Positions 8,180 through 17,404 of a DNA stretch of 33,818 nucleotides are shown one piece after another. The translations under genes were made by a program, and so were the position numbers. Numbering within the stretch: position 1 is the stretch's first letter; each line of letters begins with the position of its first letter. This DNA comes from Anaerolineae bacterium (lineage in GTDB: Bacteria; Chloroflexota; Anaerolineae; Aggregatilineales; Phototrophicaceae). The notes below the pieces were generated by a model. That model did no database searches, had not been told where the DNA came from, and saw only the letters and a program-made list of their open reading frames with translations. Location: assembly GCA_017303775.1 (NCBI GenBank), contig JAFLCH010000004.1:19722-53539 (forward strand). Direction: 5' to 3'.

Positions 8180-8302
8180 CTTTCGCCTCCAGTCCCAAAC
8201 TATCTTTTGTATTGGGAAGATACCACCTTCAACCCTCTGTTTCCAGTGTAACATGATAAGTGCTGACTAACCGTTGATAAATCTACGATATGGCTCATGA
8301 CC

Positions 8303-8330
8303 TTGCACGAGAGAAGCGGTCTGCTACAAT
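8303..8330 (+). promoter_or_regulatory. Possible promoter of the lipoprotein gene
   Basis: TGC-TACAAT (8325-8330 for the -10 hexamer, with extended -10 TG) is preceded at 16 nt by the weak -35 TTGCAC (8303-8308). The leader before the ATG at 8392 would be about 55 nt. The same TGCTACAAT string forms the -10 in front of argS. Confidence 0.45.
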
Positions 8331-8391
8331 CGAGAAGCCAGTGGGGAGTACTGCACGCTGGTGAGTATCATCAAAAGCGAGGAATCTGCTA

Positions 8392-9063
8392 ATGCGTTTT
8401 CGTTTAATCCTGTGCCTTGCTTTGGTTTTGATTGTCGCGGCATGCCAAGGGCCTCCACCAACAATGGTCGTGCTGGTTGTTACGGCGACACCCGACGCGA
8501 ATGCCGCGGCTGAAGCGACGAGTGAGCTGCCACCCGAAACCGAAGCCAGCCCGATGGCCACAGCAACGCCAACTGAAATTCTACCGACTCCCTTGCCGTC
8601 ACTCACGCCCACACTCGATCCCCGTCCTACGGCAACTACGGGGCAAATTCAGGTGGCTGAGCAAGTGTTTGAGCATGGTCGTATGTTCTGGATTCAACCA
8701 CGCGAACAAATTTGGATTTTATTTGATGATGGTCAGGGTAAGGGCGTCTGGTCGGTCTATGAAGACACATTCCAAGATGGCGAGCCAGAGTCTGACCCGT
8801 CTATTGTACCGCCAGCTGACAAGTATCAGCCCTTACGAGGTTTCGGCAAGTTGTGGCGGGAAACCCCCGACATTATGAATCGACTGGGTTTTGGCGTCAC
8901 ACCTGAATTCGGGTACGTGAGCAATTATGAATATCATCCGGGTGGACAACTGAATTCCAGCGGCATTTGGGAGGCAGGCCCCGGATATCACATTCTGTTC
9001 AGCCTTTACAATGAGAAGTTCCAATTCAATGAAACGGATGGAACGTGGCAGAAGATTCAGTAA
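8392..9063 (+). CDS. Predicted lipoprotein of unknown function
   Basis: 223 residues with a lipoprotein signal: MRFR, a hydrophobic core, and a lipobox VAAC with the lipidated Cys at residue 18. A low-complexity Thr/Pro/Ala/Glu linker (about 25-85) is typical of secreted Chloroflexota proteins. A compact C-terminal domain (about 90-223) is rich in Trp, Tyr and Gly, with the segment VFEHGRMFWIQPREQIWILF and a repeat-like FGxxPEFGYVSNYEYHPGGQ pattern. Similar C-terminal domains occur in secreted peptidoglycan or cell-surface proteins, but I cannot name the family. GAGGAA precedes the ATG. It is the first gene of a possible unit with the glycosidase 38 bp downstream. Confidence 0.7.
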   Translation: MRFRLILCLALVLIVAACQGPPPTMVVLVVTATPDANAAAEATSELPPETEASPMATATPTEILPTPLPSLTPTLDPRPTATTGQIQVAEQVFEHGRMFWIQPREQIWILFDDGQGKGVWSVYEDTFQDGEPESDPSIVPPADKYQPLRGFGKLWRETPDIMNRLGFGVTPEFGYVSNYEYHPGGQLNSSGIWEAGPGYHILFSLYNEKFQFNETDGTWQKIQ

Positions 9064-9101
9064 GTCATACTGAACCGAAACCCTGAAGGCGGTAGCGAAA
9101 T

Positions 9102-11492
9102 ATGAGCGGTTTGCAGCGCTGGCAGATCAACCACAATGAACCTTATTGCCTAACATTGGCAGCGGACGCGCGACTGGGTTCAACGGATTATTACGACGAC
9201 CAAATCTGGGAAGTTGGACCGGGCGAAGGTGATGCTGCGGCGCTCACGTTGAGAACACGCTATGGAGGGAGAGCCGGTTTCGTCAGTCTCGTGCCAATGT
9301 GGGTATTTGATGGGCGGGCTATCTATCAAGCAAATGCGTATACAAAAGCACCGATTCTCACCCGATTTGCGCCCGGTTATTTACAGTTTGAAGCCACACT
9401 CGCTGCCCATTTAGGACTGCGGGCTGAATATCGGGCGTTAGAAAGTCACGCGGTCGGGATCAATTTTACGATAGCCAACGCAGGGCAAGAGGCGGTACAA
9501 GTTAAACTGGAAGTGATTGGGTTCGTCGGACTTGATGGGAACGAACAGAAACTACTGGTTATTCCACATGATGATGGACAACATGCACTCAGCTTCGGCA
9601 ATATTGGTGATATTCAGCCAGCAGTTGTGTTGAGTCATGGCTCAGCGATTCATACTCCACCGAGCAGACCCAAATTAGTGGCTACATTTGCCGTGCCTGC
9701 CGGAAGTAAGACAGAACTCAAACTGGTACATGCTGGAACTAGTCAGGTCACCCGTTCGATACAACTCGCAAAACAATGGCTGTCGGCTGATTGGAAAGAA
9801 GCTGTCCAACGAATTGAAGCGACGAGTTCAACAATTCCTCAGATTGAAACAGGTGATAAAGCTACTGACTTAACACTCGCGTTTGCATATCGAGAATTGA
9901 TTCAAGGGTTCCTCAAGCCTACGAGCCACTTGCCACATACTTCGGTAGTCGCAACGCGCACTATTGAACAAGGGCATAATATTCACGCGCGTGGATGGAG
10001 CGGACAGGCCGCAACACTCACCTATCTGGCAGGATTAGCAGTCGCCCCAATCGACGGGCAGGTTGCTCAAGGACTTGTGCGTAACTTTATCGCTGTTCAA
10101 GAAACCGACGGATGGATTGACAGCAAACCGGGTTTGAACGGACAAAAACAGGGTGAGTTATGCCCTCCTCTGCTGGCGAGACTGGCATGGAGCATCTTTC
10201 AATACACTGAAGATGATGCTTTTCTGAAAGACGTTTTCAAACCGCTACTCAAGTTCTTCCAACGATGGTTGACACATGATCAAGATGGGGATGGGCTGCC
10301 AGAGTGGCAAACCGAAGCGCAGACCGGTTACACATTTACCCCCACTTTTGCAACATGGCAAGCCTGGAGCGTAGGAGTTGATATTCGGCTGATTGAGTCG
10401 CCGGATTTACTTGCATATCTACTTTCAGAAGCTGTTAGCCTTAAAGCGATGGCTTATTATCTGCGTGAGACAGATCGTGAACAAGAGATCGATCATGTCA
10501 TCAATAAGCTTCAGAGTGGGCTACAAACCCTGTGGAGTGACAGTGAGGGACGATACTTTTATCGAGACAGGGATAACCATCTGACACCACAAGGCAGAAC
10601 CCTTATTGAAGATGGACGAGGGCAAGAATCATTCATTCTGGCTGAGAAGCTCGATCCTCCGAACCGACTGATTATCCGGGTTGCAGGAGGTGTCAATTTA
10701 CTGCCCAAGTTCCGGATAAAATTGAGCGGTTTTGACCATTCCGGACAAGCCGTGAGTGAAGATTTCGGCAGTGAGGGGTTTGTATGGGCCGGGGGACGCG
10801 GTGTTTTCACATCTCAACGAGTCTATTCACAAATTGACACAGTTCATTTTGACGGTTTAAGCCGAGTTTACAGGGTTGATATTCGGACTGCCGAACTCAC
10901 CAAACTGGATATTCACACGCTCATACCAATCTGGTCAACGGCACTTCCCAAGAACATAGCAGATCAATTAGTGAAGGTTATCACTGATCCTGAGCGATTC
11001 TGGAGGGCGAACGGCGTTAGTATGAACCCGGCGGATGACGCGAATTATGATTCCGCAAATGCGAGCGGAAGTGGAGGCGTCTGGCCTTATTGGCTAACGT
11101 TGATTGGTGAGGGGTTGATTGAAACCGGTCATATGCAACAAGCAGCGGAACTAGTCAAACGAATCTTAAGTGCTCAAACGCAAATACTCGGTCAACAGAA
11201 ACACTTCAATGAGTTTTATGATAGTGATGCCGTAAGTGGATTGGGTGAAACAGGCCATCTGGCAGGGATCGTACCGCTGCATCTGTTCATGCGGGTGATT
11301 GGTGTACGAATCATCTCAAAGCGCAAGGTGTGGGTCGGTGGCGAATACTGTTGGGGAAAACCGATTACCATACGGCAACATGGCGTAAGTGTCGTTCGCG
11401 CGGATAATCAAACTCAAATCACATTTCCGTCTGGCTTCCAGACTACTGTGAGCGGGAATGATTGGCAAGAAATTATAGATACCCATGACTGA
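9102..11492 (+). CDS. Six-hairpin glycosidase-like protein (GH63/MGH1-type fold)
   Basis: 796 residues with no signal peptide, so probably cytoplasmic. The N-terminal part (about 1-250) is beta-rich and resembles the super-sandwich domain that precedes (alpha/alpha)6 glycosidases. The central part (about 260-720) has paired helices with the acidic signature DQDGDGLPEW at 393-402, matching the D-x-DGL-x-EW motif of GH63/mannosylglycerate-hydrolase-like and amylo-alpha-1,6-glucosidase-like enzymes. A second acidic segment near GLGETGHLAG could supply the other catalytic residue. Substrate specificity cannot be assigned. Its stop overlaps the next gene (PAS kinase) by 8 nt. Confidence 0.7.
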   Translation: MSGLQRWQINHNEPYCLTLAADARLGSTDYYDDQIWEVGPGEGDAAALTLRTRYGGRAGFVSLVPMWVFDGRAIYQANAYTKAPILTRFAPGYLQFEATLAAHLGLRAEYRALESHAVGINFTIANAGQEAVQVKLEVIGFVGLDGNEQKLLVIPHDDGQHALSFGNIGDIQPAVVLSHGSAIHTPPSRPKLVATFAVPAGSKTELKLVHAGTSQVTRSIQLAKQWLSADWKEAVQRIEATSSTIPQIETGDKATDLTLAFAYRELIQGFLKPTSHLPHTSVVATRTIEQGHNIHARGWSGQAATLTYLAGLAVAPIDGQVAQGLVRNFIAVQETDGWIDSKPGLNGQKQGELCPPLLARLAWSIFQYTEDDAFLKDVFKPLLKFFQRWLTHDQDGDGLPEWQTEAQTGYTFTPTFATWQAWSVGVDIRLIESPDLLAYLLSEAVSLKAMAYYLRETDREQEIDHVINKLQSGLQTLWSDSEGRYFYRDRDNHLTPQGRTLIEDGRGQESFILAEKLDPPNRLIIRVAGGVNLLPKFRIKLSGFDHSGQAVSEDFGSEGFVWAGGRGVFTSQRVYSQIDTVHFDGLSRVYRVDIRTAELTKLDIHTLIPIWSTALPKNIADQLVKVITDPERFWRANGVSMNPADDANYDSANASGSGGVWPYWLTLIGEGLIETGHMQQAAELVKRILSAQTQILGQQKHFNEFYDSDAVSGLGETGHLAGIVPLHLFMRVIGVRIISKRKVWVGGEYCWGKPITIRQHGVSVVRADNQTQITFPSGFQTTVSGNDWQEIIDTHD

Positions 11493-12489
11493 CCAGACTC
11501 TTTATGATTTTTTGTTCCGGAGCACATCCGACGCGGTTTTGGTCGCTGATGAAGATGGCGTCATAACGGCCATGAATCCAGCAGCTGCGTCGATGTTGGG
11601 AGTACTGCTCGAAGAAGTAATGAGCCGAAAAGCAGATGAGGTCTTCAGCAAAAACCCGGCATTAATCAACTTATTTCACCGACAAGGTGATCAGACGCTC
11701 GAAGTCCGACTCCCTAAGCGACGTTTGGCGGTGGGTATTGCTAGCACACTGGCAGACCGAACGCGCGTTATCGTGCTACAGGATGTGACCGAAAAGCAGG
11801 AGATGGAGTCACGCCGAGAAGCGTTGGTCACCACGATGTCACACGACCTCAAGAACCCTATTTCGGCTATGAGTGGGTTCGCTGAATTGGTTGAAAAATT
11901 CGGTGACTTAAATGACCAACAGCAGAAGTTCATCACCCGGATTAAACAAACTGCATCCAAGTTATATGATGTTGCTGCGCCGCTGGTTGATCTGGCATGG
12001 ATTGAGGCGGGTATGCCGCTGGCACATCAACCTATACAAATGGACACGCTGATCGAAAAAGTGGTGAATGAATTAAGTGATATGGCAAAGCAGCAGCAAG
12101 TCGCTATTGCTATTTCGATACAGAAGCCGCTGCCGACGGTAATGGGTGATCCGAGCCGCCTTCAGCTTGCGATTCATCAACTGGTACATAACGCGATCCT
12201 CTATTCACAACCAGAACAAGCCGTTGCGGTACACGCATGGGGCGATGTGCACGAGGTGTACTTCAGCGTTGCTGACCGTGGGATAGGAATCGCAGACGAC
12301 GAGTTGGAATTGGTGTTTGACCGGCTATACCGCTCACGCGATGAACGTGTGCGTGAACTGCCCGGAGGTGGATTGGGATTGACCGTCGCCAAAACGATTA
12401 TCTCGCGGCATGGGGGCGATATCTGGGCCTCTAGCAATCTGGGAGTTGGAAGCACATTCACATTCGTCCTTCCGGCAATATCACAGTAA
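11485..12489 (+). CDS. Soluble PAS-domain sensor histidine kinase
   Basis: 334 residues without membrane segments. An N-terminal PAS domain (about 6-105) is followed by HisKA with the phospho-acceptor H120 in SHDLKNP. The HATPase_c domain has an N box around H235-N236, a G1 box D264-R-G-I-G268 and a G2 box GGGLGL at 294-299, so all boxes needed for activity are present. It overlaps the glycosidase gene by 8 nt. No response regulator is adjacent, so it is an orphan kinase here. The PAS domain has no obvious cofactor-binding His or Cys signature. Confidence 0.9.
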   Translation: MTDQTLYDFLFRSTSDAVLVADEDGVITAMNPAAASMLGVLLEEVMSRKADEVFSKNPALINLFHRQGDQTLEVRLPKRRLAVGIASTLADRTRVIVLQDVTEKQEMESRREALVTTMSHDLKNPISAMSGFAELVEKFGDLNDQQQKFITRIKQTASKLYDVAAPLVDLAWIEAGMPLAHQPIQMDTLIEKVVNELSDMAKQQQVAIAISIQKPLPTVMGDPSRLQLAIHQLVHNAILYSQPEQAVAVHAWGDVHEVYFSVADRGIGIADDELELVFDRLYRSRDERVRELPGGGLGLTVAKTIISRHGGDIWASSNLGVGSTFTFVLPAISQ

Positions 12490-12555
12490 AATTAGCAACA
12501 TTCAACGCACTCTTTACGGCCTGCAACAACCTGATCGTGAGCACTCAGGCACACT

Positions 12556-13470
12556 ATGTATAAGGTCAAAATTACCTTACCGGCTACTGTCACAAACCTT
12601 GGCCCCGGGTTGAACAGCCTTGGCCTCGCTATTGGGCTGCATACAACAGTTGAGGTCAGCCAACGGGATGATGAGCAGTTCATTGTTGAGACTGAAGGTG
12701 AGGGTGCCGGACGTTATGGAATCGGGCTACGACATCCAGTCGCGCTGGCAATGATGCGGGTGTTCCAACGGGAAGAACAAGCTACGCTGGGAGTCAATGT
12801 CCGCATCAAGAACATGATTCCGTTAACGAGCGGGTTGGGAGCCGAAGCAGCATTCTGGGTTGCTGGCATTATTGGCGCGCACAACCTGATGAAAATCAAT
12901 TACTCACGAACCGAGATGATTGAAATGGCGGCGCAAGTCAGCGGGATGGGAAGTCAAACCGTTACGAGCATTATGGGTGGCGTCACAGCCAGTGTAATGA
13001 GTGGTGATTCATTCATTTACCGGGCGCTACCAGCAGCGTCGTTGAGGGTTATCATTGCCCTACCCGAACTTGACCGGTATGCGAGTGAGATTGCCCGTGT
13101 AAAGCCGGAGCGAGTGGCATTGACTGACGCGCTATTTAACTTAAGCCGCGTTCCTCTACTGGTTGAAGCACTGCGATTAGGCGATCTGGACTTGATTGGC
13201 GAATTGATGGATGACCGACTGCACATCCCGTACCTTAAACCACACATCGGGGGATATGATCATGTCGTTGAGATGGCGCGAAGAGCAGGCGCACAGGCTG
13301 TTACATTAAGTGGAGATGGTCCAGCGGTGATCGCGTTTGCAAAACAAAATCACAAGATGATCGCAACGACGATGGAAGTGGCATTTGAGAACAGCGGCAT
13401 CAAAGCGCGCACATGGATTGTTCCGGTCGATACGCAAGGTATTGTCATCAGTATTGCCAGTTCAGCATAA
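12556..13470 (+). CDS. thrB: Homoserine kinase-like GHMP kinase
   Basis: 304 residues with the GHMP kinase layout. The N-terminal PATVTNLGPGLNSLGLA segment (9-25) is the homoserine-kinase form of motif 1. Motif 2 is at 89-99 and a C-terminal LSGDGPAVIAF motif 3 is at about 253-263. Known members phosphorylate L-homoserine in threonine synthesis. Motif 2 reads PLTSGLGAEAA, where the usual form is PxxxGLGSSAA, so both serines of the phosphate-binding loop are replaced. This makes the substrate and even the activity uncertain. No other threonine gene is nearby. It follows the PAS kinase by 66 bp on the same strand. Confidence 0.75.
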   Translation: MYKVKITLPATVTNLGPGLNSLGLAIGLHTTVEVSQRDDEQFIVETEGEGAGRYGIGLRHPVALAMMRVFQREEQATLGVNVRIKNMIPLTSGLGAEAAFWVAGIIGAHNLMKINYSRTEMIEMAAQVSGMGSQTVTSIMGGVTASVMSGDSFIYRALPAASLRVIIALPELDRYASEIARVKPERVALTDALFNLSRVPLLVEALRLGDLDLIGELMDDRLHIPYLKPHIGGYDHVVEMARRAGAQAVTLSGDGPAVIAFAKQNHKMIATTMEVAFENSGIKARTWIVPVDTQGIVISIASSA

Positions 13471-13580
13471 CCTCACGCCGACTTGGGCGACATTATTCAT
13501 TCCCCTGCCCTCTAACATCAATCTAATCCTGCAAGCGCATAATATTGGTCGTTTCTTCACTCAACAGAAAGACAGACCTC

Positions 13581-15386
13581 ATGTTTGGCAGACGCAACCG
13601 AAACACTTCCCCTAAAGATCAAGCTGAAGTCCCAGATACTCCAATGAATTGGCGCAGACTGATTCGATACCTCGTGCCTTATCGAGCGAGGATGCTGCTG
13701 GCGATTATGGCACTCATCGCCAGCGCGGCATTGAGTCTGGTGTTTCCGGGAGTCATCAGCGGAGTTGTGGATTCGGTACTGCAACAGAATAATGTGGAGC
13801 TACTTGACCAAATTACTATCGGGCTGTTGTTCGTATTCTTCCTTCGATCTTTCACATCGTTGATCGAAAACTACAACCTGAATTATATAGGCGAGCGAAT
13901 CGTGATGGATTTGCGGCTCCAAGTTTATAACCATCTTCAGACCCTCTCATTGGGGTTTTTTGCTTCGAGGCGTGTGGGAGAACTGGTATCACGGTTATCC
14001 AGTGATGTGACCGTGATGCGAACTGTCCTGACCAACAATGTGAATGTATTGATCGAACAGACGTTGATCATGATCGGGGCCGTGGTGGTGATGTTAGCGC
14101 TCAATTGGCGTCTGACGCTTTTCATTCTGGCGCTCACACCGATCATTGTTGCATTAGGTGCCGGCTTCGGCATCCTGCTACGACGAACCAGTACACAGAT
14201 ACAGGATGAGATTGCAGGCGCAACCGTCGTCACAGAAGAAGTGCTGCAAAATATTCGTGAAGTGAAGAGTTTTGTGCGCGAACCGTATGAGATTAGTCGT
14301 TATCAGGACGCTATCAAGCGAGCATTCAAAGCAGCGATCCACCTGCTGCGTATCCGGTCGGTTTTCGGGCCTCTGGTAGCATTCCTCGGATTTGGATCAC
14401 TGGCACTCATACTCTGGTTTGGAGGTCGAGAAGTCATAGACGGACGATTGACAGGGGGTCAACTGATCGGATTTCTGATCTATGGACTCACGGTAGCAGG
14501 CGCGCTGGGTTCACTGATCAATCTATACACTTCGGTGCAAGAGGCATTAGGCGCTACCAAACGTGTCTTCCAGATTCTAGATACTCAACCCGATGTAATT
14601 GACCAACCGGGCGCTAAAACACTTCCGCGTACAGAGGGACGCATCACCTTTGAAGATGTGAGCTTCAGTTACGATGACAGGCAAGAGGTTCTGCATCACA
14701 TTAACCTCGATATTGCCCCCGGTGAAATCGTCGCACTAGTAGGGCCGAGCGGCGCCGGAAAAAGCACTGTCTTCAATCTAATCCCACGATTCTATGATCC
14801 AAGTTTGGGACGACTTCTGGTTGATGGAGCGGATGTGAAGGAAGTTACACAGGCAAGCCTACGACAGCAGATTGGCATCGTACCACAGGAAACATTGTTA
14901 TTCGGTGGCAGTATCCGTGAGAATATCCGCTATGGAAACTTAGAGGCCAGCGATGCTGAAATTGTGGAGGCGGCGAAGGCTGCGAACGCACATGATTTCA
15001 TTATGGAACTGCCCGACCAATATGAAACAGTGGTCGGGGAACGGGGTATACGACTGAGCGGCGGCCAGCGCCAACGGGTGGCAATCGCACGTGCGATTCT
15101 GAAAGATCCGCGTATCCTTTTGTTGGATGAGGCAACCTCAAGCCTTGATAGTGAGAGTGAACATCTGGTGCAAGATGCATTGGCGCGTTTGATGCAAGAG
15201 CGGACAACCGTCATCATCGCGCACCGGTTGAGTACAATTAAAGTGGCACATCGGATTGCTGTGCTCGACAAAGGAAATATCCTTGAGTTGGGAACGCATA
15301 ATGAGCTAATGGCTCAGGATGGGCTTTATGCAAAGCTCTATAGTATGCAGTTCCGAGAAGATCTCTCTCTAACAGGGGTGAGTTAA
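13581..15386 (+). CDS. ABC exporter, fused membrane and ATP-binding domains (MsbA/BmrA type)
   Basis: 601 residues from the ATG at 13581; a TTG at 13545 would add 12 residues without membrane or motif content. The six-helix type I exporter domain (about 25-330) precedes the nucleotide-binding domain. That has Walker A GPSGAGKST (388-396), the signature LSGGQRQR (492-499), Walker B ILLLDEATS (512-520) and an AHRLST H-loop. All catalytic residues are present, so it is probably an active homodimeric exporter of lipids or hydrophobic compounds. The substrate is unknown. The C-terminus ends soon after the NBD, as in BmrA/MsbA. Confidence 0.92.
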   Translation: MFGRRNRNTSPKDQAEVPDTPMNWRRLIRYLVPYRARMLLAIMALIASAALSLVFPGVISGVVDSVLQQNNVELLDQITIGLLFVFFLRSFTSLIENYNLNYIGERIVMDLRLQVYNHLQTLSLGFFASRRVGELVSRLSSDVTVMRTVLTNNVNVLIEQTLIMIGAVVVMLALNWRLTLFILALTPIIVALGAGFGILLRRTSTQIQDEIAGATVVTEEVLQNIREVKSFVREPYEISRYQDAIKRAFKAAIHLLRIRSVFGPLVAFLGFGSLALILWFGGREVIDGRLTGGQLIGFLIYGLTVAGALGSLINLYTSVQEALGATKRVFQILDTQPDVIDQPGAKTLPRTEGRITFEDVSFSYDDRQEVLHHINLDIAPGEIVALVGPSGAGKSTVFNLIPRFYDPSLGRLLVDGADVKEVTQASLRQQIGIVPQETLLFGGSIRENIRYGNLEASDAEIVEAAKAANAHDFIMELPDQYETVVGERGIRLSGGQRQRVAIARAILKDPRILLLDEATSSLDSESEHLVQDALARLMQERTTVIIAHRLSTIKVAHRIAVLDKGNILELGTHNELMAQDGLYAKLYSMQFREDLSLTGVS

Positions 15387-15411
15387 CCATATACAGCAGT
15401 ACAGAGATGAT

Positions 15412-16407
15412 ATGACTGATGAAAGTGTCTTGAATATTGTCGTGATGGTATGTGTTCTGGGTGTGGCTGGCATCAGCATCTGTGCGAGGCGACGAAAACA
15501 AAAACAGAGATGGTTTAGCGGTGTCGCAGCCATCAGTGTTATCTGTCTACTAATCATTGGGGGTGCTGCTTTTTGGTATACACATCGACCATTACCAGCA
15601 CCCACGCGAACCTCATTGTTTCGGGGGATTGAATATGAGCGGCTCGTAGAAGATGGCCCAATGATTGTGCATGTAGTTCGCATTGATCTAGATACTCCGG
15701 AATTGACATTCCGCATTACTCCAGCATCAAGCTCTTCAAGCTATGATGTTGATGCTCGTACTACCTCTGAGTTCCTCAGTGAGTTTAAGCTGCAATTGGC
15801 AATCAATGGTGACTTTTTTGATCCGTGGCGCGATATTGGATTCTGGGATTATTATCCACATAGTGGGGATGGGGTAAACACACGAGGATTATCCGCTGCA
15901 ATAGGAGATGTTTATACAGAGGGATACACCTTGAAAGAACGGTATCATACTCTGTATATAAGCGAAACAAATGAGGCTTCATTCACAGCACCGGATAATG
16001 GAATATTCAATGCAATTTCGGGAAACATCCGGCTGATCCAAAACGGTGATCCTATATCGATTACTGATGTAGAGAATGAATATCTTATGAAACGTCATCC
16101 CCGAACTGCGGTAGGGTTTGACGAAGCGGGAAAAACGCTGATTATTGTGGTTATCGATGGGCGGCAACCGAACTACAGCGAAGGGGCAACCATTCCGGAA
16201 TTAATTGAATTCATGCTGGGGTCTGGGGTCTTTGAAGGGATAAATTTAGACGGTGGTGGTTCGTCTACGCTCGTGATTGAGGGTGAGCAAGGACAAGCGG
16301 TTGTGTTGAACTCCCCTATCCATAACCGGATTCCGGGACGAGAACGGCCGATTGCAAATCATCTAGGGGTCTACACAGAACGATTGAATCAGGTGGAACA
16401 TGAATAA
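15412..16407 (+). CDS. Membrane-anchored phosphodiester glycosidase (NAGPA/DUF2233 domain)
   Basis: 331 residues. Two N-terminal hydrophobic segments (about 6-24 and 36-57) with a basic RRRKQKQR stretch between them place the rest outside the membrane. The C-terminal domain (about 65-325) matches the phosphodiester-alpha-GlcNAcase/DUF2233 fold: a NGDFFDPW block, a HPRTAVGFDE block, VVIDGRQ, and the signature NLDGGGSSTLV at 278-288, ending in a RPIANHLGVY segment. Such enzymes act on sugar phosphodiesters in glycans or teichoic-type polymers. It starts 25 bp after the ABC exporter and overlaps the next gene by 8 nt, so it probably belongs to one envelope-related unit. Confidence 0.85.
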   Translation: MTDESVLNIVVMVCVLGVAGISICARRRKQKQRWFSGVAAISVICLLIIGGAAFWYTHRPLPAPTRTSLFRGIEYERLVEDGPMIVHVVRIDLDTPELTFRITPASSSSSYDVDARTTSEFLSEFKLQLAINGDFFDPWRDIGFWDYYPHSGDGVNTRGLSAAIGDVYTEGYTLKERYHTLYISETNEASFTAPDNGIFNAISGNIRLIQNGDPISITDVENEYLMKRHPRTAVGFDEAGKTLIIVVIDGRQPNYSEGATIPELIEFMLGSGVFEGINLDGGGSSTLVIEGEQGQAVVLNSPIHNRIPGRERPIANHLGVYTERLNQVEHE

Positions 16408-17404
16408 TTCCGACTTGAGCGGGCAACGGGTATTGCTTACAGGCGCGACAGGTTTCTTGGGTGGGGCGACAGCGGTGATACTTGCCGGGCAAGGGGCACA
16501 AGTGCGGGCACTGGCACGACGCCCTGAAAAAGGCGTGTTTTTGAAGTCGCGGGAAAACATCGAGATCGTACAAGGTGACATCACAGACGCAGAGCGGATG
16601 CGAAGCGTCAGCGAGGGGTGCGATTATGTTGTTCATGTCGCGGCGGCGCTCGGTGGAACGCTGAAGTATCAAGAACGGATGAACGTGGAAGGAACCCGCA
16701 ATGTGATGTTGGGCGCTGCGAGCGCGGGGGTTAAGCGTGTGGTGCATGTGAGTTCGATTGCTGTGTATGGCTATCATTACGAAGGCGACATCACCGAAGA
16801 TTTCATTCAGAAGCCGGGGCGTGTACCGTATAACATCACGAAATCACAGGCTGAGATGGTGGTGCGCGAGATCGGCACAGCACATGATGTGCCATACAGC
16901 ATCATCCGTCCCGGCATGATTTACGGCCCCCGAAGTAACGCGTGGACAAAGACAATTTTCAGGTTAGCGCGGCTACGCCCTACCCCATTCTTAGGTGACG
17001 GGAGTGGGTTCGTCCATCCGATTTATGTAGATGATGTCGTGAGCATGATTGTGGCAGCGCTGACTCATCCTATGGCAGTGGGAGAAGCTTTTAACTGTTC
17101 GGCTGACCCTGCGCCGACATGGAGGGCATTCATCGGCGGCTACTCACAATTGGCCGGTCACAGCCGGTGGCTGGCGCTGCCGGTATTCCCGATGAAGATC
17201 ATCAGCCCACTCATTGAAACCCTACTTACACTGAGGGGAGAACCTCAAGAATTACCCGCATTGATCACATTCTTAAGCGCACACAAAACTTACCGAACTA
17301 CGAAAGCACAGGAATTATTGGGTTGGTCGGCGCAAGTTAGTTTACAAACAGGTATTCAGCGCTGCGCACCATGGCTGAGGGAACAAGGACTGCTGCATGA
17401 ATGA
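16400..17404 (+). CDS. NAD(P)-dependent epimerase/dehydratase (extended SDR)
   Basis: 334 residues with the Rossmann signature GATGFLGG at 15-22 and the extended-SDR catalytic set: S118/S119 in HVSSIAVYG and Y144-N-I-T-K148. A GMIYGPR segment and a late HPIYVDDV segment are typical of sugar-nucleotide epimerases and 3-beta-HSD-like enzymes. The substrate cannot be fixed from the sequence. Overlaps of 8 nt on both sides couple it to the phosphodiester glycosidase and the methyltransferase, suggesting a shared role in glycan or lipid modification. Confidence 0.88.
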   Translation: MNNSDLSGQRVLLTGATGFLGGATAVILAGQGAQVRALARRPEKGVFLKSRENIEIVQGDITDAERMRSVSEGCDYVVHVAAALGGTLKYQERMNVEGTRNVMLGAASAGVKRVVHVSSIAVYGYHYEGDITEDFIQKPGRVPYNITKSQAEMVVREIGTAHDVPYSIIRPGMIYGPRSNAWTKTIFRLARLRPTPFLGDGSGFVHPIYVDDVVSMIVAALTHPMAVGEAFNCSADPAPTWRAFIGGYSQLAGHSRWLALPVFPMKIISPLIETLLTLRGEPQELPALITFLSAHKTYRTTKAQELLGWSAQVSLQTGIQRCAPWLREQGLLHE

